Origin: Gymnothorax reevesii
Lineage: Eukaryota; Chordata; Actinopteri; Anguilliformes; Muraenidae
Direction of reading: 5' to 3'
Assembly: GCA_029721435.1 (NCBI GenBank)
Contig: CM056574.1
Location: forward strand, 77,526,001 to 77,590,000
DNA length: 64,000 nucleotides
Of the stretch, positions 46,759 through 56,009 are shown one piece after another. Numbering within the stretch: the first letter of the stretch is position 1; each line of letters begins with the position of its first letter. Position numbers and translations under genes: made by a program. A model generated the notes under the pieces. That model did no database searches, had not been told where the DNA came from, and saw only the letters and a list, made by a program, of their open reading frames with translations.

Positions 46759-47955
46759 TTAAGGTAAACTATGAGCCATTGTTAAGATCTCATTCCTGTA
46801 GACCTCCGGAACAACAATTTGCCTGACCACTGCCCAAGCTGCATTGGCAGGGATATCAGGAGGGCGCCACTTCCGCATCAACACACCATCCTTGAGATAA
46901 TACCCAACTGGAACTGCGTCTATTTCTTTATCAGGAAGGGCTCTCCTCTTTAGTACACAAATTTCAGGATCATTAGTTTGCTCCTCAATCAACCGCTTTT
47001 TGGACAGAGACAAGTCTCCAGGCACATCAGAATCACCAAACCCCTCTGGCTGGCTGAAGAATGAACTGATAAAAGTGTCTGATAAGTTCTCAAACGGAGA
47101 AACCATAGTAGGCCAATCAGAGTCATGAGGCGAACCACCTGAGTCCTGACTATTCAATGTGCTGGACGGCACCACAACATCTTCTTCTTTAGCCTTCTTG
47201 GCCATAGCACGAGTCACTGCGCAAGAAGGATACAGAGATGGGTCCTCATTGCCATCTTCAGTGCTCGGCTGTGAAGTAAGATGTACAGGGGGAACTACTT
47301 TGCCCCCAGCCAGGTCATTGCCTAGCAATAGAGAAATACCCTTTATAGGTAGACTTGACATAAGTCCCACCTTTACCTGTCCTGTAACTAAATCTGACTT
47401 CAAGAATATAGAGTGCAGGGGTATAGATACAGTCCTCCATTCAATACCTTGTACAAGTATGAAATCCCCTGAAGCGGTCTCATCACGTAACTCCAAGGAG
47501 TCCATCAACAAAAGTGACTGAGAAGCTCCGGTATCCCTTAGGATATATATGGGGACAGGAGGAGAATGCTCGTTCAGAGCCACAAATCCATCTGACACAA
47601 ATGGAAGAAATTCCTCCCTCACGAAGTCAGCTGTATTAGGCTTTTTAGCCCCACAAGAAGCAGGCAATTTAGCAGATCGGTTATCTACTACAGGGGTTTC
47701 TAACCTTGTTTTCACAAAGGCATTTGGTTTGGTATCCTTTTCTTTTTCTTTCTTAGCTTTAAGGAACCAACAGTTAGTTTTAACATGACCAGATTTCTTG
47801 CAATAAATGCAAACTAGACCACTTTTGTCACTGTCAGCTTTCACACTTTGATCAGACCTGTTACTGGATTTCTGAGCTCCATCACCAGATTTGTCTTTGT
47901 CTTTGGGTGAGGAATCTTGGGTATCACCGTTCCTTTTTTCTGATATTGGAACCAT
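46759..47955 (-). pseudogene. Gmr1-like nucleocapsid and protease region
   Basis: 398 codons. CCHC zinc knuckle 'CIYCKKSGHVKTNC' near 47770-47815, a Lys-rich linker, then the aspartic protease site 'ILRDTGASQSLLL' (plus 47521-47545) and the flap-like region 'LGNDLAGGKVVPPVHL'. It ends at a TAA (complement of 46759-46761) just before the integrase zinc finger; the downstream IN is in the same frame, so this stop lies within pol. The same TAA is present in copy B (58546-58548). The frame is -1 to gag, caused by one missing G relative to the minus-strand copy at 63.7 kb. Confidence 0.88.
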
Positions 47956-48902
47956 CTATTGTTACTGCTAGACTGAAATTTGGACTTATGTGTGAGAACA
48001 TATTCATCTGCAAATTTGGCAGCTGATTGCAAGTTTAGTGCTTGCTTCTCATTAAGGTAGGTCTTAACATCATCCTTAACACAGTTCTTGAATTCTTCAA
48101 CTAACACCATCTCTTTTAGTGAGTTGAAATCATCCTTGACCTCCATAGAAGCACACCAGCGCTCAAAGCAAACCTTCTTCTCATTAGCAAATTCCACATA
48201 AGTCTGATTTTCAGATTTCTTCAGACCTCTGAATTTCTGTCGGTAAGCCTCTGGAACCATCTCATAAGCTCTCAAAATAATCTTTTTGACAACCTCATAA
48301 TCAGAGGAATCGTCTGCAGACAAAGCCGAATAGGCTTGTTGAGCTTTACCCTTGAGGACAGTTTGCAACATCAGAGGCCAGTGTTCCTTTGGCCACTGGC
48401 AACTCTTTGCTACCCTTTCAAAACACTGGAAATAGTTGTCAACATCCTTTTCCGAAAATGGAGGCACCAGCTTTACCTCCTGGCAAGCCCGAAATTTATT
48501 TTCAGTTGCAATTTTTATTTTTAGTTGCTCCATTTGGAGTCTTCCTTCTCTATCGAATTTTTCCAATTCAAAATCTCTCTGTCTTGCAAATTTTTCTAAC
48601 TCAAATTCTCTTTGTTTTTCTTTTTCTTCCCTTTCTTTCTCTCTTTCTTCCCTCTCAAAGTCTAGCATTTTTAATTTAAGTTCCATTTCTATATTTAGAT
48701 TTTCCACTGGAAACTGTTCCAGATCTCCTGGTGCAAACACATTTTCATCAATGTAATATTCAACTATCTCTCTAGCCAGTCTTGCTTTTCGCATGGCTGG
48801 TTTTACCTCTGTCAGCTGCAAATGTCTGCAAATTTTTAGCAGTTCTGTCTTTTTAAAAGACTTCAAAACCTCAACGGTTGGTGATGCCAAGAAATCATCC
48901 AT
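47841..48902 (-). CDS. Gmr1-like Gag with SCAN-like capsid
   Basis: ATG at 48902. Residues ~1-60 'DDFLASPTVEVLKSFKKTEL', 'EIVEYYIDENVFAPGDLEQF'. Residues ~75-120 form a highly charged Glu/Lys/Arg coiled coil. Residues ~140-310 hold the capsid with the SCAN-like block: 'EAYRQKFRGLKKSENQTYVE', 'FNSLKEMVLVEEFKNCVKDD', 'SAAKFADEYVLTHK'. The last ~40 residues after 'NNRWFQ' are read in a shifted frame because of the one-base loss near 47935, so the natural Gag continued into the zinc-knuckle region. Gag would assemble into particles around the RNA. Confidence 0.88.
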   Translation of the reverse strand: MDDFLASPTVEVLKSFKKTELLKICRHLQLTEVKPAMRKARLAREIVEYYIDENVFAPGDLEQFPVENLNIEMELKLKMLDFEREEREKEREEKEKQREFELEKFARQRDFELEKFDREGRLQMEQLKIKIATENKFRACQEVKLVPPFSEKDVDNYFQCFERVAKSCQWPKEHWPLMLQTVLKGKAQQAYSALSADDSSDYEVVKKIILRAYEMVPEAYRQKFRGLKKSENQTYVEFANEKKVCFERWCASMEVKDDFNSLKEMVLVEEFKNCVKDDVKTYLNEKQALNLQSAAKFADEYVLTHKSKFQSSSNNRWFQYQKKGTVIPKIPHPKTKTNLVMELRNPVTGLIKV

Positions 48903-48998
48903 TGCTGTTGATCTGTCAATTTATTTAGGAAAATTCACAAAAACAATTTTACAATTTGAAATGTTAGATTTTCAATAAATTACTCACACAATGGTCTC

Positions 48999-49015
48999 TC
49001 CCGGACGAGCCCCCA
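48999..49015 (-). promoter_or_regulatory. Primer binding site, tRNA-Pro type
   Basis: On the minus strand TGGGGGCTCGTCCGGGA starts three bases after the 5' LTR. This is the well-known proline tRNA primer site sequence. Confidence 0.9.
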
Positions 49016-49018
49016 ATT

Positions 49019-49525
49019 TGTTATGGCCCCAATTTGTTATTACAATTTACAACACAATGGCTACAGCAACAGCAAGGGATGACAGAAACAGTTTTAAAAA
49101 CTTGAACACATTTAATTAACAGACAAAGACTAATACTAACCTACAACTAATAACGAAGATTGATTAACAACAAAACAACAGAAATATTTACAGTCCCTTG
49201 TTTGTTGGGGTGGCTTGGTGATGTCCTGGGTAAGGAAAATGCTCAAACACAGGCAAAAATCCACTTAAAAAACTTCACAGGTCTTGAACAGAATGACAAG
49301 TCTGGTCACATGCATCCTTCTTCTTGCAATTTCTCCTACTACTACTGTCTCACTTCTTTTCCTTATATACTCTTTTGCAGACCCCACCCACATTTAGACC
49401 TCTTTTTTAAAATTTTCGGGGACTTTCCCCAGACATGCCCAGGACATGTCTAAACATAACTCCAGTCTGGGCTTAACAAAAAAAAAGGTAAATACTGCCA
49501 TCTAGTGGCCTGTATTCTCATTACA
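49019..49525 (-). repeat. 5' LTR of Gmr1-like copy A
   Basis: 507 bp, TGTTATGG...CATTACA on the plus strand. TATA box TATATAAGG on the minus strand (complement of 49361-49369) sets the likely start of the element transcript. Confidence 0.92.
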
Positions 49526-49526
49526 A

Positions 49527-49781
49527 TATCATAATTGCTTGCCCAAAAATATACAAAACCTATTTCTTCAGCGTGATTGCATTCAACACACCAGAAGTAA
49601 AATGTTATTCAAAACAAGTAAGGTCAGAACGACTCGCAGGGAGCACTCCTTATCTGTGGCTGGAGTCAAGGCATGGAATGTACTTGATGATAATATAAGA
49701 ATGGCAGAAGAGCTGAAGGTCTTCAAATATTTGTTGAAATGTGCATATCTGAGTAACTATAAACATGTTCAATATTGTTAA
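49527..49781 (+). pseudogene. LINE ORF2 C-terminus (after Ty3 insertion)
   Basis: Reads 'LPKNIQNLFLQRDCIQHTRS', 'RTTRREHSLSVAGVKAWN', 'LKVFKYLLKCAYLSNY' to a stop at 49781, the standard C-terminal block of CR1/Jockey-type ORF2. It is in the same frame as the segment ending at 43549, allowing for one TGA. Confidence 0.85.
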
Positions 49782-49866
49782 TTCTGTATATTGTATTTAC
49801 TGGACGCTTCAGACTATCTGTCCGGAAGACAACTCACAGCACATTATTACAGACAGCTGAACCAAA

Positions 49867-50130
49867 ATGGATCTTATAAGCTGGTCGTTTAAAGCAATCG
49901 ACAAAATTATTTCTGGGAGGCGGACAGGTTCTGGAGAACCAACATGCCCGGATGGGACATTCCCGGCCGTTTATATCATGGATTCATGGGCAAAGTGGCG
50001 TTCACTGTGTCTGGCAGCCCTGGGCATCGAGGATGTAGAGGATGTCTATCTAACTGGATTCATGATAGCGGGTCTGCTAACATTGGGGTTTGGACTGCAT
50101 TTGATTGACCAAAGGATAAAGAAAATCTGA
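49867..50130 (+). CDS. Small LINE 3' ORF, one predicted membrane segment
   Basis: An 87-aa ORF 86 bases after the ORF2 stop, in the same LINE. The ATG has a very good context (AAAATGG). Residues 1-19 form an amphipathic-looking start ('MDLISWSFKAIDKIISGRR'); the middle is Gly/Pro/Cys-containing ('GSGEPTCPDGTFPAVYIM'); residues ~62-81 are a hydrophobic helix ('VYLTGFMIAGLLTLGFGLHL'); a basic tail follows ('DQRIKKI'). I do not recognise the family. ORF2 upstream has several frameshifts whereas this ORF is intact, which may be chance at this length. It could be a captured sequence, a third LINE ORF or a chance ORF. Confidence 0.5.
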   Translation: MDLISWSFKAIDKIISGRRTGSGEPTCPDGTFPAVYIMDSWAKWRSLCLAALGIEDVEDVYLTGFMIAGLLTLGFGLHLIDQRIKKI

Positions 50131-50388
50131 GAAGGCATGGATGATCTATTATTACTTCCTCTCATCTACTCCAAATTAGCCAGAACAAACCAAATGATCA
50201 AGAAGAGGGTTTCAGGACAATGTCGCTTTGGATCAAGAGTGGCATTTGAATCTAAGTTATATGAACACTCACCTAATTGCTAATCTATCATTTTCATGAT
50301 ATCCATAAATTTCACAATCTTACTTTCTGACATTTAAAACGTAGCGCACATGGGCATTAGCTCTGCTGTGATTTATAATCCTTATGAT
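50131..50388 (+). other. LINE 3' UTR (first part)
   Basis: Non-coding LINE sequence between the small ORF and the hAT target duplication. It continues after the hAT element at 53808. Confidence 0.6.
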
Positions 50389-50720
50389 ATCTTAACCAGT
50401 GTGCGAAATACGGGGGGGTCCGGGGGGGTCCGACCCCCCTGATCAGCCAATGAGATCCCCTGAAAGCCTCAGAAGCAAAATTTGAGGGGGGTCTCAAATT
50501 TGGGGAAAAAAATAATAATGACAATAATAAGTAAAATATTTTATTGTCACTAATGTTTGCTAAAACATTTTGAGCCCACCATGTCCAGTGTTCAGAGTTT
50601 AAAAAAAATTTTTAAGCATTTTTTGCCAAGCGCAGCCAGCCAGTCCTACGTATGTATGCAAATTAGCCATGTGAGCCAAACAGCAGAAAGCGTAAGCTTA
50701 ACGTAGATAGACTACTAAAA

Positions 50721-52863
50721 ATGGCTACCAAGAGAAAGCTAAAGCAGAATGCATCACTGGCACACTTTGGATTCACATCCAAAAAGGTGGCGCTCCAGGA
50801 AGAAGATACTGGTGCTGCAGCAAGCACAGTGGGCCCAGTCACCAGAACAGATCCTCTCCCTGCCATTGTTCCACCCGACTTGCCCGACTCCACTGAACAA
50901 CGTGAAGTTGACGTTGATAGATCCGAAGAGGCAGCAGGGGCTGAGCCTGTAACGTTCGCTAAAACGGACTTGCCGGCTGGTTGGACACTACAACAGGTGG
51001 AAGAATGGAAAGACCGCAACCCGTGGCTTGAATTTAAGGCAGGGAAAGTGGGTTGTTTAACGTGCAGAAAGGCAAAGACCCTACTGCTTTCAGAAAAGGG
51101 ACCAGGTTTGCATGTTGCTGAGGAATGGATCAATGGTGATGTTACCAGTTCTGAGGCAAAGAAGCTACGGAAAAAAATATATAAACACAGGGGCAGCCAG
51201 GCCCATGCAAGGTCAGTTGAAATAGGGCAGATAAAAAAGAAAGATATCCTCCCCAACACTTTCATTGATATACAGTCCGAGTTACTGAAGGAAACCACAG
51301 TCTCGTTCAGAACAGCCTACACCGTAGCGAAGGAAAGGCTATCGTACAAAAAGATTAATCCACTCATGACAATGCAGGAACTTAATGGAGCAGAAGTTGG
51401 TAATATCCACAAATCTGACCATGCATGCGCAGAAATAATTAGGCACATTGCTAAGGAAATGCGCCGCAAATTTGTCTGCAGTGTGAAAAAAATTGGTCGC
51501 AGGTGTCAATCACAATTGATGAAAGCACCATTCATGGCAGTCCGTATCTAATAATCTACGTAAGATGTGATGTAAGCGGTAAGGGGGATGTAGAAAATGT
51601 TTTCCTCGATCTAGTGGAACTTACTGATGGGGTCGATGCTGAATCAATTTATCACTCTATGATGGCGAGTCTACATAAAGCTGGAATGGATGATGACTTT
51701 TTGAAGACGCACCTGATATGCATTGCCACCGATGGAGCTGCGGTGCTCACGGGAAAAAACAGTGGTCTTGTTGTTAGACTAAAAGAAAAGTTTCCAAACG
51801 TGCAGTCTGTTCACTGTCTGGCGCATAAATTAGAACTAGCTGTCAAAGATGCCCTTAAAGAAGTGGCTGGCACTAATCAGTTTGAGTTTTTTATTTCAAA
51901 GTTATACTCGCTCTACAATCAGTCAACGAGAAACGCAAAATTGCTTAGAGAAGCAGCGGCCGAGCTCGACATAGAAATACTGAAAATAGGTCAAATCTTC
52001 ACCATCAGATGGGTAGCCAGCAGCTTTAAAACGGTGAAGGCAGTGTGGAAAGATTTCCCTGCATTAGCGCTCCATTTCAGAACAGCCAGTGAGGACGCAT
52101 CACGAAGTGATCTTGAGAGACAAAAATACAAGGGACTTCTGAAGCGCCTCACAAACTCAGGATTCGTGGAAGATTTGGCTGTCATGAAAGACATACTGCG
52201 TGAGCTCCAGAGCCTGTCTCTCAAGCTGCAGAAAAGAGATACGTCTCTCGTGGATTCAAGTCTCGCTATCCAGCAAACAATCAATGTTTTGACGGCCATG
52301 AAGACTGGTGGGGGGAAATCAACGAAGAAGGCTGGACAGATAGTCTCATCGGGACTAAGGGCGTAGAGCTGAGTGAAGGCAGGGCAAAAATTAACAGCTC
52401 TTGGTTTTATCAATCAGTGACTGCGTCTCTTACTAAGCGATTACCGGAGTCAAATTTGGTGCGGATGCTCAAAGCTCTTGACAAGCGTTTTTGGCCGAGA
52501 GAGGAGGAGAACCTGATTTTACATGGCGAAGCAGAGGTACACAGCCTTGCGAAAGCGCTAGGAGAACCGACCAGGGAGGCCGTGGAGCAGTTTCGAGATT
52601 GGAAACTACATGGCACTGCACCGGGGAAAACACTGGAAAGACCGTGCGTTGCAAGTCGCACGTATCTCCCCACGTCGGCTGAATGCGAACGAGGCTTTTC
52701 CGCAGTAAATAACACGGAAAACCAGATGCGCAACAGGTTGCGCGAAGACAGCCTGTCTTCACTCCTGTTTGTGGACCTCAACGGACCTCCTCTGGACAAA
52801 TTCAATCCAGTTCCTTTTGTCAAAAGCTGGATTAAAGCAGGTCATCGTCTCTCTTCTTCATGA
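50721..52863 (+). pseudogene. hAT transposase (two frameshifts)
   Basis: ATG at 50721 ('MATKRKLKQNASLAHFGFTS'). Residues ~90-150 have a Cys-containing module ('WLEFKAGKVGCLTC', later 'KHRGSQAH') like the N-terminal zinc-binding part of ZNF862/KIAA1586-type hAT proteins. The frame breaks in the A7 run 51486-51492. It continues 'SITIDESTIHGSPYLI' (first catalytic Asp), 'LICIATDGAAVLTGKNSG' (second Asp), 'SVHCLAHKLELAVKDAL'. The frame breaks again in the G run near 52310-52315. The C-terminal dimerisation block is 'YLPTSAECERGFSAVNNTEN' (catalytic Glu region), ending at 52863. About 710 residues if read across the shifts. It would cut and paste the element. Confidence 0.9.
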
Positions 52864-53104
52864 AAGCCAGGACGGCAACCACAAGAAGTCGAGCCAAGAC
52901 ATCTTTGGTCTATTCTAACTTAAGGTAAGCCCCTAAAGTTACTTTTTCATATCTTGAAGTGACTGAATTGTGATGACAGAACTGATTGTTATGCATAAGA
53001 TGAGCGTGTGCGATTGTGCGTGTGGCCTCGGCATACTGTACTGTTATGTAGGCCTAGTGGTTGGTTGGTTGGTTGTTTATGCATGCGTGCGTGCACCCCC
53101 CCTC

Positions 53105-53125
53105 CCTCTGTGTGTGTGTGTGAGT

Positions 53126-53150
<25 letters not shown>
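53105..53150 (+). repeat. (GT)n/(GA)n microsatellite
   Basis: Alternating GT run followed by about 12 GA units, inside the hAT non-coding part. Confidence 0.9.
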
Positions 53151-53158
<8 letters not shown>

Positions 53159-53807
53159 CATCTGTCGTGGTATTGCCCTGTATTTTGCACACTGATCAGG
53201 TCTGTCTGACTGTATTTGCTCTTGTAAGTGTGCCAGATTGGTGTCAGTTATTGACTCTGACAATATCGACATTGTAATGCACAACTTTGGCAAATGTCTG
53301 ATTTGGTAACTCGCACTGTATCGTTTAGATTGTATGGGATAGAAGAATCCAGGTGGAAACTCTGCAGCAGCCAAGCCTGCAGCAGCCATGGCCAACTGCA
53401 TGGACACAGAAACAAGTTTTTTTCCCCTCACACAAGGACACATAACTAAAGGGACTGTTCACATTGCCTTGCAGGCAGTATGTTCATACACATTCATTGC
53501 ACAACAATCTACTAATAATTCCAAATGTCCATTCTTTTTCTTTCTTTAAAAAAGGTTAAAAATAAACTTGCTTACATTTTGCCATATCCCTGGTTCTGAT
53601 TGTATGTTATTACATAGCTGAGGGATTGAGAAAACTTCAGTGTCCAACTAACACCATAGGCTATAGACTTGCCTTGGATTAAATCCATGAAATTTTGTAA
53701 TGTACTAGGCTTACTGCATATTGAGAAAATTCAGATCGGTGTTGGGCAAGAATCGGGAGATGGGACCCCCCCAAATATTGACGGGTATTTCGCACACTGA
53801 TCTTAAC

Positions 53808-53962
53808 CATAATTAAACTATTTTCTGGAAGCTGGGGGCAGGACTCTGATTAGCGATTTTGCTTCCCCCGTGACCCTTTCGGTCATGAAACATGTTGTGT
53901 TGTGTTCAAATTGTCATGAAATGATTCTACAATCATGCCAAAATAAAAATGAAAAAAAAAAG
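53808..53962 (+). other. LINE 3' UTR end with A-rich tail
   Basis: Continues the LINE after the hAT element and ends in an A-rich tail at 53940-53959, as expected for the LINE 3' terminus. Confidence 0.65.
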
Positions 53963-54730
53963 TCGTGTTTGAGGGCATAATAATGTAGCTTATATTTACT
54001 CCAAAGTCTGTCACTTCGAAATGATTGCTCACAGTACACAGATAGTTTCAGTTCCAGAAGGAGCTTTCTATTGGGGAGTAGGAAAGCACATTCACATGCA
54101 CCATGTATTCACTTCATTGCCGTTTGCGAAGTGTGTTGTTGCCATGGATTTCGGGACTGACCCTCAATTCTCTTGTCCCTGACTGTTGAATAGAAATATC
54201 AATCATCAAAATTGACCAACTGATTCCCAAGATATCGCCCTCCTTAGCATGTACTGTCCAACTAATGCTGAATGCCAAATACGCACTGGGGCCCAGTGTG
54301 CAGAGTAAAGTTACGTTAATGTTGATACTGAGTTCCAATACTATTATTAACTATTTCACTGCCAGAAATAATGACAGGCAGAAAATGTAAAACTTTCAGC
54401 AATGGTATGACAGACTGTGTTAAATATATTTAATGTTCAAAGTTCTTGCTAGCATATTATACAGTATACTTAAAAAGGTATCATTGTTTTTGCCTGAAAT
54501 TTTAATAATATAATACATTTTATTTAATTGCACTTTTATGACTCATAAGGTCACCTAACGTAATAAAAGATTGGTGAAAGCAAACAATTAACATATAAAA
54601 TGAACAATAAACAGGAGAACACCAGGCATAAAACATCAGCACAATCAACAACAAGTAGACATGTCAGCAAAGTTCCCCGCCAAAATGTCTTCTTTAAAGA
54701 TACTATGAACAGAGGCTCAGAAAAATGCCT
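53963..54730. other. No recognisable feature
   Basis: AT-rich sequence without repeat termini or coding motifs that I can identify. Confidence 0.4.
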
Positions 54731-54734
54731 GTGG

Positions 54735-55130
54735 AAAATAACTGTGGAAAAAATAATCGTGTGCTTCTTATTTTCGAATTTCATCAGGGTCTTTATGGTC
54801 TGAAGCTACACTCCAAATGTGGTTATCCTTTCTCAAGTAGTTTCAGAGAAAAGCTGTTCCCTTTAGAGATACTGTGGACAGAGTGCAAAAATATGGATCA
54901 AGGGCAATAACTGCGGGGAAAAAAATCGTGCGCATCTCATTTTCGAACTTCATCAAGGCCTTTATGGTCTGAAGCTACACACCAAATCTGGTTGTCCCAC
55001 CTCTAATAGTTTCTGAGAAAAGCTGTCCCCTTTATCTCAGACGGACAGACGCACGGATGTATGGACGGAGCTCAAACCTATATCACCCTCACACTTCATG
55101 GCGGGGGAAAATAAAACACGGCGTGAGCAA
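54735..55130. repeat. Dispersed element, two ~170-bp units
   Basis: 'TTTATGGTCTGAAGCTACAC' occurs at 54793 and 54961 with matching flanks ('atcgtg..cttattttcgaa.ttcatca', 'ccaaat.tggtt.tcc', 'gagaaaagctgt'). So a unit of about 168 bp is doubled. The end 'GACGGACAGACG...GGCGGGGGAAAATAAAACACGGCG' (spaced) parallels the 3' part of 22425-22705, indicating the same repeat group. Confidence 0.6.
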
Positions 55131-55232
55131 CTGAGCATAGCTCATCGATCTTTCAAGATCAATATCAAAGGAAATAAGATGTGGTTGATGCAGTTAAAGT
55201 GAGTATGCTTCTTTAAAAAGATGAGTTTAGGT

Positions 55233-55383
55233 AAGCTGCCGGATAGCTCACTCAGTTAAGGCACTGTGTTGCAGTGCAGAAGTGACTATCACGTCGCGGG
55301 TTTGAGCCCCGGTCGTACCAACCGGCGGTAGTCGGCAGCTTTTTCAGCGTAGCTCACAATTGGCTATAGCGCTACAGGGTTTC
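55233..55383 (+). repeat. tRNA-headed SINE
   Basis: The first ~75 bases have a tRNA-like layout: A-box-like 'ATAGCTCACTCAGTTAAGG' (55244-55262) and B-box-like 'GGTTTGAGCCC' (55299-55309), the internal RNA polymerase III promoter. An unrelated body follows to about 55383. The anticodon region does not fold convincingly, so it is not a functional tRNA gene. It abuts the truncated RNase H of the next element. Confidence 0.65.
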
Positions 55384-55388
55384 AAATT

Positions 55389-56009
55389 CCAGAGTCACTT
55401 CTCTGTAGGAGCACAGATCCACAAGCTTGGTCGCTAGCATCGACCGCGATGGAGAACGGTTTGTTGAAGTCAGGAGATTTGAGCACGGGGAAGTGACACA
55501 GCAGAGACTTCAGGCGATCGAAGGCTCTCTGGCATGCATCATCCCAAGTGAACTTTACGCCTTTCTTCAGTTGGTTAGTGAGACTGAGAGCAATCTCAGC
55601 AAAGTTCTTGCAGAACTTGTGGTCGCACCCGATCATTCCAAGGAAGCGGCGCAAAGCTTTTTTGTCGTCAGGAACTGGAAAGTCCATGATGGCTTGGACT
55701 TTAGCATTTACGGGTGCCACCTTACCCTGGCCTATGACGTAGCCAAGATAGGTGACAGTAGCACAACCAAAGTCACTCTTGTTCAGGTTAACAGTCAGGT
55801 TAGCCTGGGTCAGGCGCTGGAACAACGTCTCTACATCTTTTAGATGTTCTTCCCAGGAGTCACTCCATGTGATCAGGTCATCGATGTACGCACCCGTGTG
55901 GGGCAATCCGGCGATTGTAGACTGTATCATCCTTTGGAACGTGGCTGGGGCATTTTTCATGCCAAATGGTAGGACTTCATACTGGTACAACCCAGATGGT
56001 GTGGCAAAA
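55389..56009 (-). pseudogene. Gmr1-like copy D, RT/RNase H fragment (left part)
   Basis: Open minus-strand reading from 'FATPSGLYQYEVLPFGMKNA' through 'AYIDDLITWSD' to 'IAVDASDQACGSVLLQ'. It is 93-97% similar by eye to copy A 44520-45122. Its RNase H end and 3' LTR are missing on the left, and the RT N-terminus and integrase are missing on the right, where it abuts mid-LTR sequence of copy B at about 56009. The rest of this minus-strand copy is at 62111-64000. Confidence 0.85.

Larger units (their letters stand above)
43556..49525 (-). mobile_element. Gmr1-like Ty3 element A, full length, IN before RT
   Basis: 5970 bp on the minus strand, flanked by ATAT (43552-43555 and 49526-49529). LTRs of 507 bp (right, 5') and 504 bp (left, 3') differ at roughly ten sites by eye. 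Order in the element: LTR, tRNA-Pro PBS, SCAN-like gag, CCHC, protease, integrase, RT, RNase H, PPT, LTR. Integrase upstream of RT is the hallmark of the Gmr1 group and not of ordinary Ty3 elements. The Gag region carries the fold related to the vertebrate SCAN domain, known to derive from such Gags. Coding is broken by one base loss after gag, a TAA before IN and frame damage within IN. Confidence 0.93.
50397..53799 (+). mobile_element. hAT DNA transposon, complete
   Basis: 3403 bp with perfect 15-bp terminal inverted repeats CAGTGTGCGAAATAC (50397-50411) and its complement (53785-53799), flanked by the 8-bp duplication ATCTTAAC (50389-50396 and 53800-53807). The 8-bp duplication and CAGTG start are typical of hAT. 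A single transposase gene occupies 50721-52863. About 900 bp of non-coding sequence follows, including a GT/GA microsatellite. Perfect ends suggest a fairly recent insertion. It sits in the LINE 3' UTR. Confidence 0.95.
39900..53962 (+). mobile_element. CR1/Jockey-superfamily LINE, split by two insertions
   Basis: Segments 39900-43555, 49526-50396 and 53800-53962 join into one LINE of about 4.7 kb: 5' UTR, ORF1, ORF2 (APE-type endonuclease and RT), a small ORF, 3' UTR and an A-rich tail 'AAAATAAAAATGAAAAAAAA' at 53940-53959. The Ty3 element 43556-49525 interrupts the ORF2 C-terminus with ATAT duplicated. The hAT element 50397-53799 interrupts the 3' UTR with ATCTTAAC duplicated. Removing both restores LINE continuity. 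The 5' limit is approximate. LINE target duplications were not found. Confidence 0.85.

Noticed and set aside
50663..51298. 211-codon minus-strand ORF
   Set aside because: Antisense of the hAT transposase, Ser/Leu-rich shadow.
55233..55320. Functional tRNA gene
   Set aside because: A and B boxes are present but the anticodon arm and acceptor pairing are not convincing; a SINE head is more likely.
55427..55843. 138-codon plus-strand ORF, similar to one at 60308-60748 on the minus strand
   Set aside because: Recurring antisense shadow of the Gmr1-like RT/RNase H, which has the catalytic motifs.
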